A DNA stretch of 9,515 nucleotides from contig JAATFE010000166.1 in the NCBI GenBank assembly GCA_015655365.1, positions 1-9,515 on the forward strand, given 5' to 3'. The notes beneath the pieces are model-generated. The model was not told the origin of the DNA, did not search any database, and was given only the letters and a program-made list of their open reading frames with translations. Position numbers and translations under genes: made by a program. This stretch comes from Terriglobales bacterium. Its GTDB lineage: Bacteria; Acidobacteriota; Terriglobia; Terriglobales; Acidobacteriaceae. This document shows positions 1 to 6,210 of the stretch, in pieces. Position 1 is the stretch's first letter, and the number at the start of each line of letters is the position of its first letter.

Positions 1-773
1 ACCGAGTTGGTGGCCGCGCGACCTACGCCCTCTGCGCCTCCGCGGGTACGCATTCCTTGAAAACACGCTATAAGCCCGATAATCAGGCCGTACACAGCGG
101 TCTTGAAGGTAGGTGGCAGGAAGGCGTTGAACGTTGCGCTTTTGAAGCCGCTCTGGATGAATTGACTGAACGAGAGCGGCTCAACCAAAGCCTGCGCAAA
201 CCAGCCTGTCAACATGCCGAATGCATCGGCGGCAAGGGTGAGCAAGGGCAACATCAGGATACAGGCCAGAATGCGTGTTGCCGCTAGAAGCCTGTATGGG
301 TTGATCGCCGAGACCTCGATGGCGTCGATCTGCTCCGTCACTTTCATGGAGGCCAACTCCGCACCCATGCCGGCACCCACTCGCCCACTGACGACAAGTC
401 CGGTGATAATGGGCCCCATCACCTGAACAACGGAGTACACAAGAGTGGCGGGAAACATCGATTTGGCGCCGAATCGGCTCAGGCTGTAACGCGCCTCCAG
501 CGAGATAACGACACCAACCGCTGCGCCTGCCAATGCGACCAACGGAAAAGATTTCGATCCAACTTCATCGAGCTGCCGGACCAGTTCGCGCCACTCATAG
601 GGTGGCGTAACTGCCGCCCGTAGAACCCGCCAGAAGAATATGCCCAAGTTGCCAAACCACTCGAAAGGTCCGGCAATCACGCTGACGACAGTGCTGATCG
701 CGGAAGGCATGTGTCTCGTTCCCCGCCCAGGCAGTGTTTCGCCTGCGGCTGTCATAACTCGCTGCCCGCTCAT
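1..773 (-). CDS. mlaE: MlaE/YrbE-family ABC transporter permease (C-terminal end cut by window edge)
   Basis: Inner-membrane permease of the Mla-type ABC system, which moves phospholipids between the inner and outer membranes together with an ATPase (MlaF) and an MCE protein (MlaD). I read 257 codons with no stop before the left edge; the family usually runs about 255-275 residues, so only a short tail is missing. Family hallmarks are visible: hydrophobic segments from about residue 75, the stretch GPIITGLVVSGRVGAGMGAE before residue 143, the coupling-helix motif TEQIDAIEVSAINPYR (residues 146-161), and near the end CFQGMRTRGGAEGVGRATT. The ATG at 771-773 overlaps the TGA stop of the upstream gene as ATGA, which favours this start and implies translational coupling. 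The next in-frame ATGs (753-755 and 708-710) are less likely. mlaF and mlaD genes are expected beyond the left edge, but that is inference. Confidence 0.9.
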   Translation of the reverse strand, partial: MSGQRVMTAAGETLPGRGTRHMPSAISTVVSVIAGPFEWFGNLGIFFWRVLRAAVTPPYEWRELVRQLDEVGSKSFPLVALAGAAVGVVISLEARYSLSRFGAKSMFPATLVYSVVQVMGPIITGLVVSGRVGAGMGAELASMKVTEQIDAIEVSAINPYRLLAATRILACILMLPLLTLAADAFGMLTGWFAQALVEPLSFSQFIQSGFKSATFNAFLPPTFKTAVYGLIIGLIACFQGMRTRGGAEGVGRAATNS

Positions 774-1585
774 CTGTTCGGCCCCTGTATGGGCGAGCCG
801 TGTGCATTATTTAGATGCATCCGATGAAGCAGCGAGTGGGGACCGCTGTAGAAAAACTCCAGCGCGATGTTGCCGCCCATATACGTCAGCAGACTATAGT
901 TGCCGGTCCGAAACGCGTCCTTGGCGCCATAGCGGTTCGGGTACCAACCGTAGACAGCGGTCATCGAGCCTGCATACGGCGCAACAAGCGCAGGGAATGA
1001 AAAGACGCGGTGGCCATCTTGCCCCTGCCTCGCCATCAAGGTCGAAATCATCGCGTGACGCAGTCGCGGGAAGATCCCTGTGCAGTCGCAGCGATAGTAC
1101 AGACCGTCTTCCTTCAATGCTTCCGACAACCCATAGCGGGTTGTGGTGCTCACCGCGGCAATGGCAAAGTCCGATCCGAATCGCTTGCTGTATCCTTCAA
1201 CGCCCTGATTCCACTCTGGAGGAGCATTGCTAGCCTGATTGATGCCCGCCACGATCGCGGCGCCTGCAATGGGATACGGGCCGAACGCATCGAAGACAAA
1301 GTTATTTACCTTGGTTCTCTGTGTCGGACGCGCGTAGGGCAGGTCCACCTGTGCTGGAGCTGTGGTGGCCGCAACCATAGAGGCGCCTGGAGAATCGGGC
1401 AGGGATTGCGATCTTGCCAACAATGGCAGGCTTGCCAGCGCAGCAATACTCAAAAGCAGAAACAACACACAGCGAACCGTGGCGTCACGACGCTCTTTGA
1501 CCGTCCGGCGCTGCAACGGGCTTGCTCGGTCACTGTGGCAGAGGTACCAGAACCGAAAACTGCGCATTATCATAGATGGCGTCAT
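770..1585 (-). CDS. Predicted secreted protein of an uncharacterised, probably acidobacterial family
   Basis: A 271-residue protein of unknown function. The start at 1583-1585 is chosen because AAGGAG lies five bases upstream; an ATG at 1624 would add 13 residues and lacks such a site. A strongly hydrophobic stretch (residues about 38-57, VRCVLFLLLSIAALASLPLL) followed by ARSQS looks like a signal peptide with a long basic N-region (about 37 residues). A proline- and alanine-rich linker (about 60-92) follows. The body (about 93-255) has no catalytic motif that I recognise but carries FGPYPIAGAA, EWNQGVEGYSKRFGSDFA, a Cys-x-Cys in YYRCDCTG (166-168), and QDGHRVFSFPALVAPYAG. Its pattern (glycine and aromatic rich, with PEW-QG-EGY-KR-G and GHR-FS) resembles secreted proteins I associate with Acidobacteria; this is from memory, not a search. 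Its stop overlaps the start of the MlaE permease, so it may be an envelope component serving the same system. Outer-membrane or periplasmic location is inferred. Confidence 0.8.
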   Translation of the reverse strand: MTPSMIMRSFRFWYLCHSDRASPLQRRTVKERRDATVRCVLFLLLSIAALASLPLLARSQSLPDSPGASMVAATTAPAQVDLPYARPTQRTKVNNFVFDAFGPYPIAGAAIVAGINQASNAPPEWNQGVEGYSKRFGSDFAIAAVSTTTRYGLSEALKEDGLYYRCDCTGIFPRLRHAMISTLMARQGQDGHRVFSFPALVAPYAGSMTAVYGWYPNRYGAKDAFRTGNYSLLTYMGGNIALEFFYSGPHSLLHRMHLNNAHGSPIQGPNR

Positions 1586-1590
1586 GGTCT

Positions 1591-1596
1591 CTCCTT
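1591..1596 (-). promoter_or_regulatory. Ribosome-binding site deciding the start of the secreted protein
   Basis: On the minus strand AAGGAG stands five bases before the ATG at 1583-1585. It is the only good Shine-Dalgarno match among the candidate starts of this frame. Confidence 0.7.
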
Positions 1597-1704
1597 CGAT
1601 CACCATCGCGTTTATCCGACACATGATGCCGTCAACGATAACGGTGGCTTAGTGCCGTTTCCATCGAGATATTGACAGAGTCAGATCCCCGATGGATGGT
1701 CATA

Positions 1705-1722
1705 TTTGCTCGCCGCAGCAAA
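1705..1722. repeat. Inverted repeat, 6-bp arms
   Basis: TTTGCT at 1705-1710 and AGCAAA at 1717-1722 are perfect complements separated by CGCCGC. It lies about 120 bases upstream of the secreted-protein start. No T-run follows on either strand, so it is not a clear terminator; an operator or chance are both possible. Confidence 0.35.
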
Positions 1723-1909
1723 CAGTTGTCTGTGCCTCGTCCATCTGGCGGAATGCCTACGAAACGCTCCCCCCATTTGGATTGCCTCACCGACCTCCAT
1801 GGGTCCATCTCGATATGAGCAAAACAGAATAGGCACCGACCTAAGGCAGACGCGACAATAACAAGTGACTGGCTGTAATTGCCCTCAAGTGCGCAACAGT
1901 CTCTGACAT

Positions 1910-1938
1910 TTGCGACGCGCGCGCTTCCGATTTAGACT
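1910..1938 (+). promoter_or_regulatory. Possible sigma-70-type promoter for the small membrane ORF
   Basis: TTGCGA (1910-1915) and TAGACT (1933-1938) are separated by exactly 17 bases. Each matches the consensus at four of six positions. A transcript would start near 1945, giving a leader of about 33 bases to the ATG at 1978. The hexamers are only moderate, so this could be chance. Confidence 0.35.
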
Positions 1939-1977
1939 GCACTGGCTTCAGCGGCCAGTTTCACCGCTGGAGCATCG

Positions 1978-2127
1978 ATGCCGCTTCTGGTGACAGCATT
2001 CGCCTTAGGAGCGGGATTGATTCCACTTGTCGCGGTACCTTCACTGGCGTTATGTGTGACGTTTTGGGGCGGATTGGCTATGGCAGTAACGGCGGGAATC
2101 GGGTGGCTCTTTGGAGCGGTAGTGTAA
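1978..2127 (+). CDS. Possible small two-helix membrane protein (49 residues)
   Basis: I do not recognise this peptide. It has 49 residues, nearly all hydrophobic or small, and would form two membrane helices (about residues 2-25 and 29-48), with almost no charged residues. It begins with ATG preceded by GGAG five bases upstream (1969-1972), and a promoter-like sequence with ideal spacing lies just before (1910-1938). It ends at a TAA, and the same frame stays open beyond that stop into the weak ORF at 2149-2487. It could be a genuine small membrane protein, or the last membrane segments of a decayed transporter; the continuation of the frame favours keeping the second possibility open. The promoter and ribosome site are the main support for expression; nothing indicates a function. 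Confidence 0.4.
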   Translation: MPLLVTAFALGAGLIPLVAVPSLALCVTFWGGLAMAVTAGIGWLFGAVV

Positions 2128-2148
2128 ATCTGGCAATCGCAACTGGAC

Positions 2149-2487
2149 TTGTTTCCAATTGCACAGATCGTTTTGCCTGCGTCATGGGAAGATCATGCCA
2201 AGCAAATCGAGCGTTGGCACCGAACCGGATGGAACGCGAATCATACAAGGACAAAAGTCATGGCGTACCAAGATATTAGCCCCAGATATAGACTCTTCAC
2301 TGCCCTCAACACGCTGAAAGAAAACCAATTCGTTCATACTTCAGGCGCATCCACCAATGCCTTCAACTGCTGGTGGTACCAGACTCTTTCCCGGCACTCC
2401 GCTATGGTCGCCCAAGCATCTACTATCATGAGCAAAAACCGGCGGATTGGCACGCTTGACTGCGCCTCCGATGGCCACACTCATTGA
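2149..2487 (+). pseudogene. Weak 112-codon frame, possibly the remnant of a decayed gene tail
   Basis: This frame continues in phase from the small membrane ORF after one TAA (2125-2127) and ends at a TGA that shares bases with a possible TTG start of the L,D-transpeptidase gene. The first available start is TTG with no ribosome-binding site. The segment reading LPASWEDHAKQIERWHRTG recalls, from memory, the SW-EH--Q-ER signature near the end of the C-terminal domain of MFS_3-type (PF05977) transporters, and the preceding LDLFP could match the linker after their last helix. The rest of that domain and the transporter body are absent. Codon use is less GC-rich at third positions than in the neighbouring genes. 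It may therefore be a pseudogene fragment, a non-coding open frame, or a small hypothetical protein; evidence for each is thin. Confidence 0.25.
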
Positions 2488-2501
2488 TCCCATCGAAGCT
2501 C

Positions 2502-4283
2502 ATGTGGTGTTCAGTTCCCGACTCGGCGACTAAATCGTTGCCCCCGATCGGCAGCGCGGAAACGCTTCGGCGCAAATCTCACGATGCGCTTGTCTGCCGC
2601 AGCCGTGCCGCAACCCTGGCCGTGGGATGCTCGCTGTTGTTGCTTGGGTGTCTGCTTGCATTTGGATGCCGCTCGCAATTGAGACCTCAGCCGGATGAGA
2701 GGGAAGTTGCCTCGCAACTGAGCACGATAGTTGCTGCCGGAGCACTCCCCGAGCCTCGCTGGTCGAACTTCAGCGATTGCCGCCAGGATGTTGAGAAGGT
2801 ATATCAGGCTCTACACTATGCGCCTGCCTGGGTGCATGAAGGCCGGGCGACATCGCAGGCAATCTCCGTGATTTCAGCGCTCGAAGCCAGTCAGCAAAAA
2901 GGTTTGAACCCGGAAGACTACGATGCATCCCTGTGGCCCGCTCGACTGGACGCTTTGAAGGTCGCGCCTGGAAATGCGAATACGGTCGCGCATTTCGATG
3001 TGGCGCTTACAGTCAGCACGTTGCGCTATCTCTCCAACCTGCGTATGGGGCGGTTAAACCCGAAGCCTCTGCCCTTTGGCATCGCTCTCGACAACGATCA
3101 CTACGACTTATCTCAGTTCCTGGTAAAGAAGATCCTGACGGGAAGCGCTTTGACTGAGGTCTTGAACAAGGTTGAACCCCAATACCTCGGCTATCAGCGC
3201 ACCGAGACTGCGCTACACACCTATCTGACCATGGCGGCGCAGGACCGAAGCGCGCCTTTGCCCGATCCGCAACAAACCGTAACGCGCGGCGACTCCTACA
3301 CCAATGCTGAGCAACTGGGTAAACGCCTGCACCTGCTTGGAGACCTGCCGCAGAGTGCGGTCATGATCCCGGCTTCACCCGTCTATGAAGCGCCCTTGGT
3401 GGAAGCGGTGAAGCACTTCCAGGCTCGTCACGGTCTAAAGCCGGATGGCAGATTGGACAAAAAGACTCTGCGCCAGTTGAATACGCCGTTGAGCGATCGT
3501 GTGCTCCAGTTGCAGGACTCCCTGGAGAGGTGGAGATGGCTTCCGCCGGACTACCCGCAAATGCCCGTCACGGTAAATATCCCGGGCTTTCGGTTGCGGG
3601 TATTTTCAGACGATCACCGCGTTGCGATGCGCATGAACGTCGTTGTGGGAAAGGCACTCCAGCATCAGACGCCCGTCTTCGCCAAAGAAATGAAGTACAT
3701 CGTCTTTCGTCCGTATTGGAATCTTCCGCTTGACATTACGCGCGCCGACATCATCCCAAAACTTCACCGAGACGCACGCTACCTGGCTCGCAAGGGTTAC
3801 GAGATTACGGATCAGAATGGCCGCATCGTAAGCCGCGGATCGGTCAACGCCGCAACCCTCGCGCAATTGCAGTCGGGCAGGCTCATGGTGCGTCAAAAGC
3901 CGGGGCCGTCAAATTCGCTGGGGCTGGTGAAGTTTATGTTCCCCAATGAATACGACGTATACCTGCACAGCACGCCGGCGCCACAGTTGTTCGCGAGATC
4001 GCGGCGGGACTTTAGCCATGGATGCATTCGCGTGGAAAAGCCGGCCGAACTTGCGGCGTGGCTGCTAAAGGACCAATCGAAGTGGACACTGGAGAAGATA
4101 AAGGCAGCCATGCAATCGGGTCCCGATAATCAGCAGGTGAACCTCACCAAGCCAGTGCCAGTGGTGATCGTATATCTGACTGCGATCGTTGAGGAAAACG
4201 ACGAGGTCTATTTCTTCGACGATATCTATGGGTACGATACGACTCTCAACAACGCGTTAGCCAAAGGGCAGTACGTTCACTGA
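2502..4283 (+). CDS. ldtD: YcbB/LdtD-type L,D-transpeptidase with peptidoglycan-binding domain
   Basis: Envelope enzyme that joins peptidoglycan stems through 3-3 (mDap-mDap) bonds, bypassing penicillin-binding proteins. It has 593 residues from the ATG at 2502. A hydrophobic segment (about 37-56, ending LLAFGC) is a membrane anchor or an imperfect lipobox. A long YcbB-type scaffold region follows (about 65-290), containing ALHYAPAW and KGLNPEDYD. A PG_binding_1 domain (about 295-328) has VKHFQARHGLKPDGRLDKKT. The YkuD catalytic domain (about 355-525) has FRPYWNLPLDITR, His489 in YLHST, and His506, Cys508 and Arg510 in SHGCIRV, with the Cys codon at 4023-4025. Length and domain order fit E. 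coli LdtD. The start is uncertain: no start has a good ribosome-binding site, and a TTG at 2484 would add six residues. It converges with the endopeptidase gene 13 bases downstream. Confidence 0.92.
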   Translation: MWCSVPDSATKSLPPIGSAETLRRKSHDALVCRSRAATLAVGCSLLLLGCLLAFGCRSQLRPQPDEREVASQLSTIVAAGALPEPRWSNFSDCRQDVEKVYQALHYAPAWVHEGRATSQAISVISALEASQQKGLNPEDYDASLWPARLDALKVAPGNANTVAHFDVALTVSTLRYLSNLRMGRLNPKPLPFGIALDNDHYDLSQFLVKKILTGSALTEVLNKVEPQYLGYQRTETALHTYLTMAAQDRSAPLPDPQQTVTRGDSYTNAEQLGKRLHLLGDLPQSAVMIPASPVYEAPLVEAVKHFQARHGLKPDGRLDKKTLRQLNTPLSDRVLQLQDSLERWRWLPPDYPQMPVTVNIPGFRLRVFSDDHRVAMRMNVVVGKALQHQTPVFAKEMKYIVFRPYWNLPLDITRADIIPKLHRDARYLARKGYEITDQNGRIVSRGSVNAATLAQLQSGRLMVRQKPGPSNSLGLVKFMFPNEYDVYLHSTPAPQLFARSRRDFSHGCIRVEKPAELAAWLLKDQSKWTLEKIKAAMQSGPDNQQVNLTKPVPVVIVYLTAIVEENDEVYFFDDIYGYDTTLNNALAKGQYVH

Positions 4284-4296
4284 TCGACGACGTGCA

Positions 4297-4845
4297 CTAC
4301 CAGCGACGCACCGGGCCCACATCCACATGCACAAAATCGGATTGCGCATAGTAGCCAACGCCGCCCTGCCGCAGGGACAGCGCTGCATCGCGGACTGCTG
4401 CGGTAGATATTCCCGGAATTCGAATATCGATGGCTTTGGCCTCCATGTGCTGACTGTGAAGTGCAACGCCGCGACTGTGTTCGCGAAGGTAGCTATTGCT
4501 CCACGGAGTGCGGTACCCGCAGACGATGTCGATCTCGCTGTCGGGACGTCCTAGCCTGGCCAACAGGTCGTGCAACAGGTCGAATTCCTTGATGTCATAG
4601 TCCTTCACATCGCCTGTGCGGTGGTCGCGGAGAAAATGGTCCAACTCCGCGATCCTATCCGGAAGATACTGATTGCCGATACGATAGACCACGTCAAGGT
4701 GTTCGCCGGTGTGCAAATGATAAAGGCGAAGTCTGTAGGGCGCCGAATCGACCGGGGATTTTGTATCGGCCGCCCTGACAGCGGAAGGAGAACAGAGCGT
4801 CAGAAAAACTGCGAGGCTAAACAGCAATGGCTTCTTAAGCAGCAT
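4297..4845 (-). CDS. mepK: MepK/YcbK-type (DUF882, M15-like) murein DD/LD-endopeptidase
   Basis: Predicted periplasmic zinc peptidase cutting peptidoglycan cross-links; E. coli MepK, its best-known relative, prefers 3-3 cross-links. It has 182 residues from the ATG at 4843-4845, preceded by the purine-rich AAAAGAGAT and by a TATAAT box; an ATG at 4926 would add 27 residues lying over that promoter and is rejected. Residues 1-25 form a signal peptide (LLFSLAVFLTLCSPSAVRA, then AD). The DUF882 core starts with RLRLYHLHTGEHLDVVY. The M15-type metal motif S-x-H-(x6)-D is present as SQHMEAKAID (His133, Asp140), and the second motif FVHVDVGPVRRW (His173) closes the protein, as in the family. Length matches E. 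coli MepK closely. Its 3' end faces the 3' end of the L,D-transpeptidase gene. E. coli also keeps ycbB and ycbK adjacent, though in a different arrangement. Confidence 0.9.
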   Translation of the reverse strand: MLLKKPLLFSLAVFLTLCSPSAVRAADTKSPVDSAPYRLRLYHLHTGEHLDVVYRIGNQYLPDRIAELDHFLRDHRTGDVKDYDIKEFDLLHDLLARLGRPDSEIDIVCGYRTPWSNSYLREHSRGVALHSQHMEAKAIDIRIPGISTAAVRDAALSLRQGGVGYYAQSDFVHVDVGPVRRW

Positions 4846-4869
4846 ATATCTCTTTTCGAACACAACGTT

Positions 4870-4875
4870 ATTATA
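4870..4875 (-). promoter_or_regulatory. Consensus -10 box (TATAAT) of the MepK-like gene
   Basis: On the minus strand a perfect TATAAT lies 24 bases before the ATG at 4845, implying a transcript start near 4863 and a leader of roughly 18 bases. The expected -35 region (about 4892-4899) does not match TTGACA and is instead occupied by one arm of a palindrome, suggesting activator dependence or repression. Confidence 0.55.
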
Positions 4876-4878
4876 GGC

Positions 4879-4897
4879 TTCGGCAGGATTTGCCGAA
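4879..4897 (-). promoter_or_regulatory. Operator-like palindrome upstream of the MepK-like gene
   Basis: TTCGGCA (4879-4885) and TGCCGAA (4891-4897) are perfect 7-bp inverted arms around a 5-base centre. The element fills the spacer and -35 zone directly upstream of the TATAAT box, a typical place for a dimeric repressor or activator. A hairpin role is less likely because no T-run follows it and it sits before, not after, a gene in the direction of transcription. The cognate regulator is not identified. Confidence 0.45.
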
Positions 4898-5159
4898 TGA
4901 TCTATATGGGATACATAGCACTTCAAATAGCTGTATTCCCATCAAATCGCCGTCGGACGAAACTCTGGCGTGCAGAGGCTATAGGCTCACACGAGCACAC
5001 GTATCTGCGCCATCCGCAGTAGTTTGTGGACCTTTAATAACTTCGGAATGCGCTATTGGACGACAAGAAATGCCGCTTGCTATCGCTATTGGATGCGTGG
5101 AACCCACACCAGATCTCCACGTTCGATGCGCAGCTATGCGAATGTTGACGCGTTCGGAT
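4898..5159. other. Intergenic region between the endopeptidase promoter and the stomatin stop
   Basis: Roughly 260 bases (about 314 counted from the endopeptidase start) with no supported gene. Short open frames on the plus strand lack ribosome-binding sites and family likeness. The only structure noted is a 10-base direct repeat (5051 and 5084). No clear rho-independent terminator for the stomatin operon was found. Confidence 0.6.
5051..5093. repeat. Direct repeat pair CGCTATTGGA
   Basis: Exact copies of CGCTATTGGA occupy 5051-5060 and 5084-5093, 33 bases apart start to start, close to three helical turns. Both are in the same orientation in the gap between the stomatin gene and the endopeptidase gene. 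It could be a pair of protein-binding sites or coincidence. Confidence 0.35.
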
Positions 5160-6164
5160 CTACAAACCGCCGGACGTCAGGTTTCCCAATTCCTCGGTAT
5201 GGCAGGGGGTAAGTGGAATCAGGCTGTCATCCTGCACTGGGGCAGGGGGACCACTCACTTCCCCTCCCTGCTGTGTCTTCGCTGGCTGCTGCCCAAGTCC
5301 CATGGTCAACGCTGTCAATCCGGCCAAGCCGCCCAATTGCATTGACTCGATTGCCGTGCTTGGCACGATCACGATGGTGGAGTTCTGCTTGAGGCCTTCA
5401 TAGAGCATGTTCATGGCTCTCAAATGCAAAGCCACCGGGTTGTTGATATAGGTTTTGGCAGCCTCGCCAAACTTTTCCGCAACCTGTCGCTCGGAGTCGC
5501 CGAGAATCACGCGGGCCTGTCGTTCTCTCTCTGCCTGGGCCTGCATCGACATAGCGTCTTCCAGAGCCGGAGGAATCAACACATCCTTGACTTCCACGGA
5601 GATGACGTTGATTCCCCAGGGTTCGGTACGCACATCGATAATCTTTTGCAGCTCCGCACTGATTTTGTCTCTGCCTTCAAGCATGTCAGAGAGCATGGTC
5701 TTGCCAATCACATCGCGCAAGGCGGTTTGTGCGGCCCAGTTGATTGCGCTTTGGTAGTCGGCAACATCGAGGGCGGCCTTCTTGGGGTCGATAATCTTCC
5801 AAAACAAAACAGCATCCACATCCACGGGAACCGTGTCTTTGGTCAGAGTCTTTTCTGCCTTGAAAGAACTGGTCAGGACTCGCGTATCGATCCAATAAGG
5901 AATGGACTCGATAATCGGGATGATGAAGAACAACCCAGGCCCTTCAAGGGAGCGGAACTTCCCCAGCCGCAAGACCACTGCCTTGTTCCATTGATCGGCG
6001 ACCTTGACGGCGGCAGCAGCGATGTACGCGAGGGCCAAGAAACAGCCCAGCACAGCGATCGCCATAACGTCGGTAGCGGTCTGATGCAGCCCAAACGCTA
6101 TGGCCGTGCCAATTGCCAAGATCACGACAAAAATCAACGCTGGAAACGAATTGCCCTGCCTCAT
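5160..6164 (-). CDS. SPFH/band 7 (stomatin-like, slipin) membrane protein
   Basis: Integral membrane scaffold protein of the stomatin/prohibitin/flotillin superfamily, which oligomerises and organises membrane domains or modulates membrane proteases. It has 334 residues. The ATG at 6162-6164 has AGAGGA seven bases upstream; a GTG six codons earlier is less likely. Two hydrophobic segments (about 8-26 and 33-53) anchor it. The band 7 domain follows (about 54-225) with QWNKAVVLRLGKF, GPGLFFIIPIIESI, IDTRV, DTVPVDVDAVLFWKI and WGINVISVEVKDVLIP. An AER-rich coiled coil (about 205-235, QAQAERERQARVI) precedes the slipin-type NPVALHLRAMNMLYEGL and IVIVPS. The last 45 residues are low-complexity and unlike the usual end. 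It lies 46 bases downstream of the stress-protein gene, probably in one operon. The usual NfeD partner gene is not adjacent. Confidence 0.92.
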   Translation of the reverse strand: MRQGNSFPALIFVVILAIGTAIAFGLHQTATDVMAIAVLGCFLALAYIAAAAVKVADQWNKAVVLRLGKFRSLEGPGLFFIIPIIESIPYWIDTRVLTSSFKAEKTLTKDTVPVDVDAVLFWKIIDPKKAALDVADYQSAINWAAQTALRDVIGKTMLSDMLEGRDKISAELQKIIDVRTEPWGINVISVEVKDVLIPPALEDAMSMQAQAERERQARVILGDSERQVAEKFGEAAKTYINNPVALHLRAMNMLYEGLKQNSTIVIVPSTAIESMQLGGLAGLTALTMGLGQQPAKTQQGGEVSGPPAPVQDDSLIPLTPCHTEELGNLTSGGL

Positions 6165-6171
6165 CTGACTT

Positions 6172-6177
6172 TCCTCT
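6172..6177 (-). promoter_or_regulatory. Ribosome-binding site of the stomatin gene
   Basis: AGAGGA on the minus strand, seven bases before the ATG at 6162-6164. It decides this start over the GTG at 6182, which has no such site. Confidence 0.55.
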
Positions 6178-6210
6178 CGCACCGCTCTTCAACTGGAATG
6201 ACAATACCGA

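Larger units (their letters stand above)
1586..1977. other. Intergenic stretch between divergent units
   Basis: About 390 bases without a convincing gene on either strand. It must contain the promoter for the minus-strand secreted protein/MlaE operon, but I could not find a good pair of hexamers there. It holds a 6-bp inverted repeat at 1705-1722 and, near its right end, a promoter-like pair facing right (1910-1938). Nothing resembling a tRNA or transposase is seen. Confidence 0.6.

Noticed and set aside
640..1675. Long plus-strand open frames opposite the permease and secreted-protein genes
   Set aside because: They are antisense shadows with no ribosome sites or family motifs; the minus-strand frames carry clear domain signatures.
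1672..1700. Perfect TTGACA on the plus strand at 1672-1677
   Set aside because: No acceptable -10 hexamer lies 16-18 bases downstream, and no gene follows within a plausible leader length.
2052..2279. 75-codon plus-strand frame
   Set aside because: It overlaps the small membrane ORF in another phase, lacks a ribosome site and shows no coherent protein pattern.
2456..2484. Possible promoter TTGACT, 17 bases, ACTCAT before the transpeptidase
   Set aside because: The -10 matches at only three of six positions, so I do not list it, though no better promoter for the gene was found.
4284..4296. Bidirectional terminator between the convergent genes
   Set aside because: The 13-base gap and flanking codons show no stem with a T-run; termination must be elsewhere or factor-dependent.
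5119..5143. Imperfect hairpin downstream of the stomatin gene
   Set aside because: Only four terminal base pairs form before mismatches, and there is no T-run.
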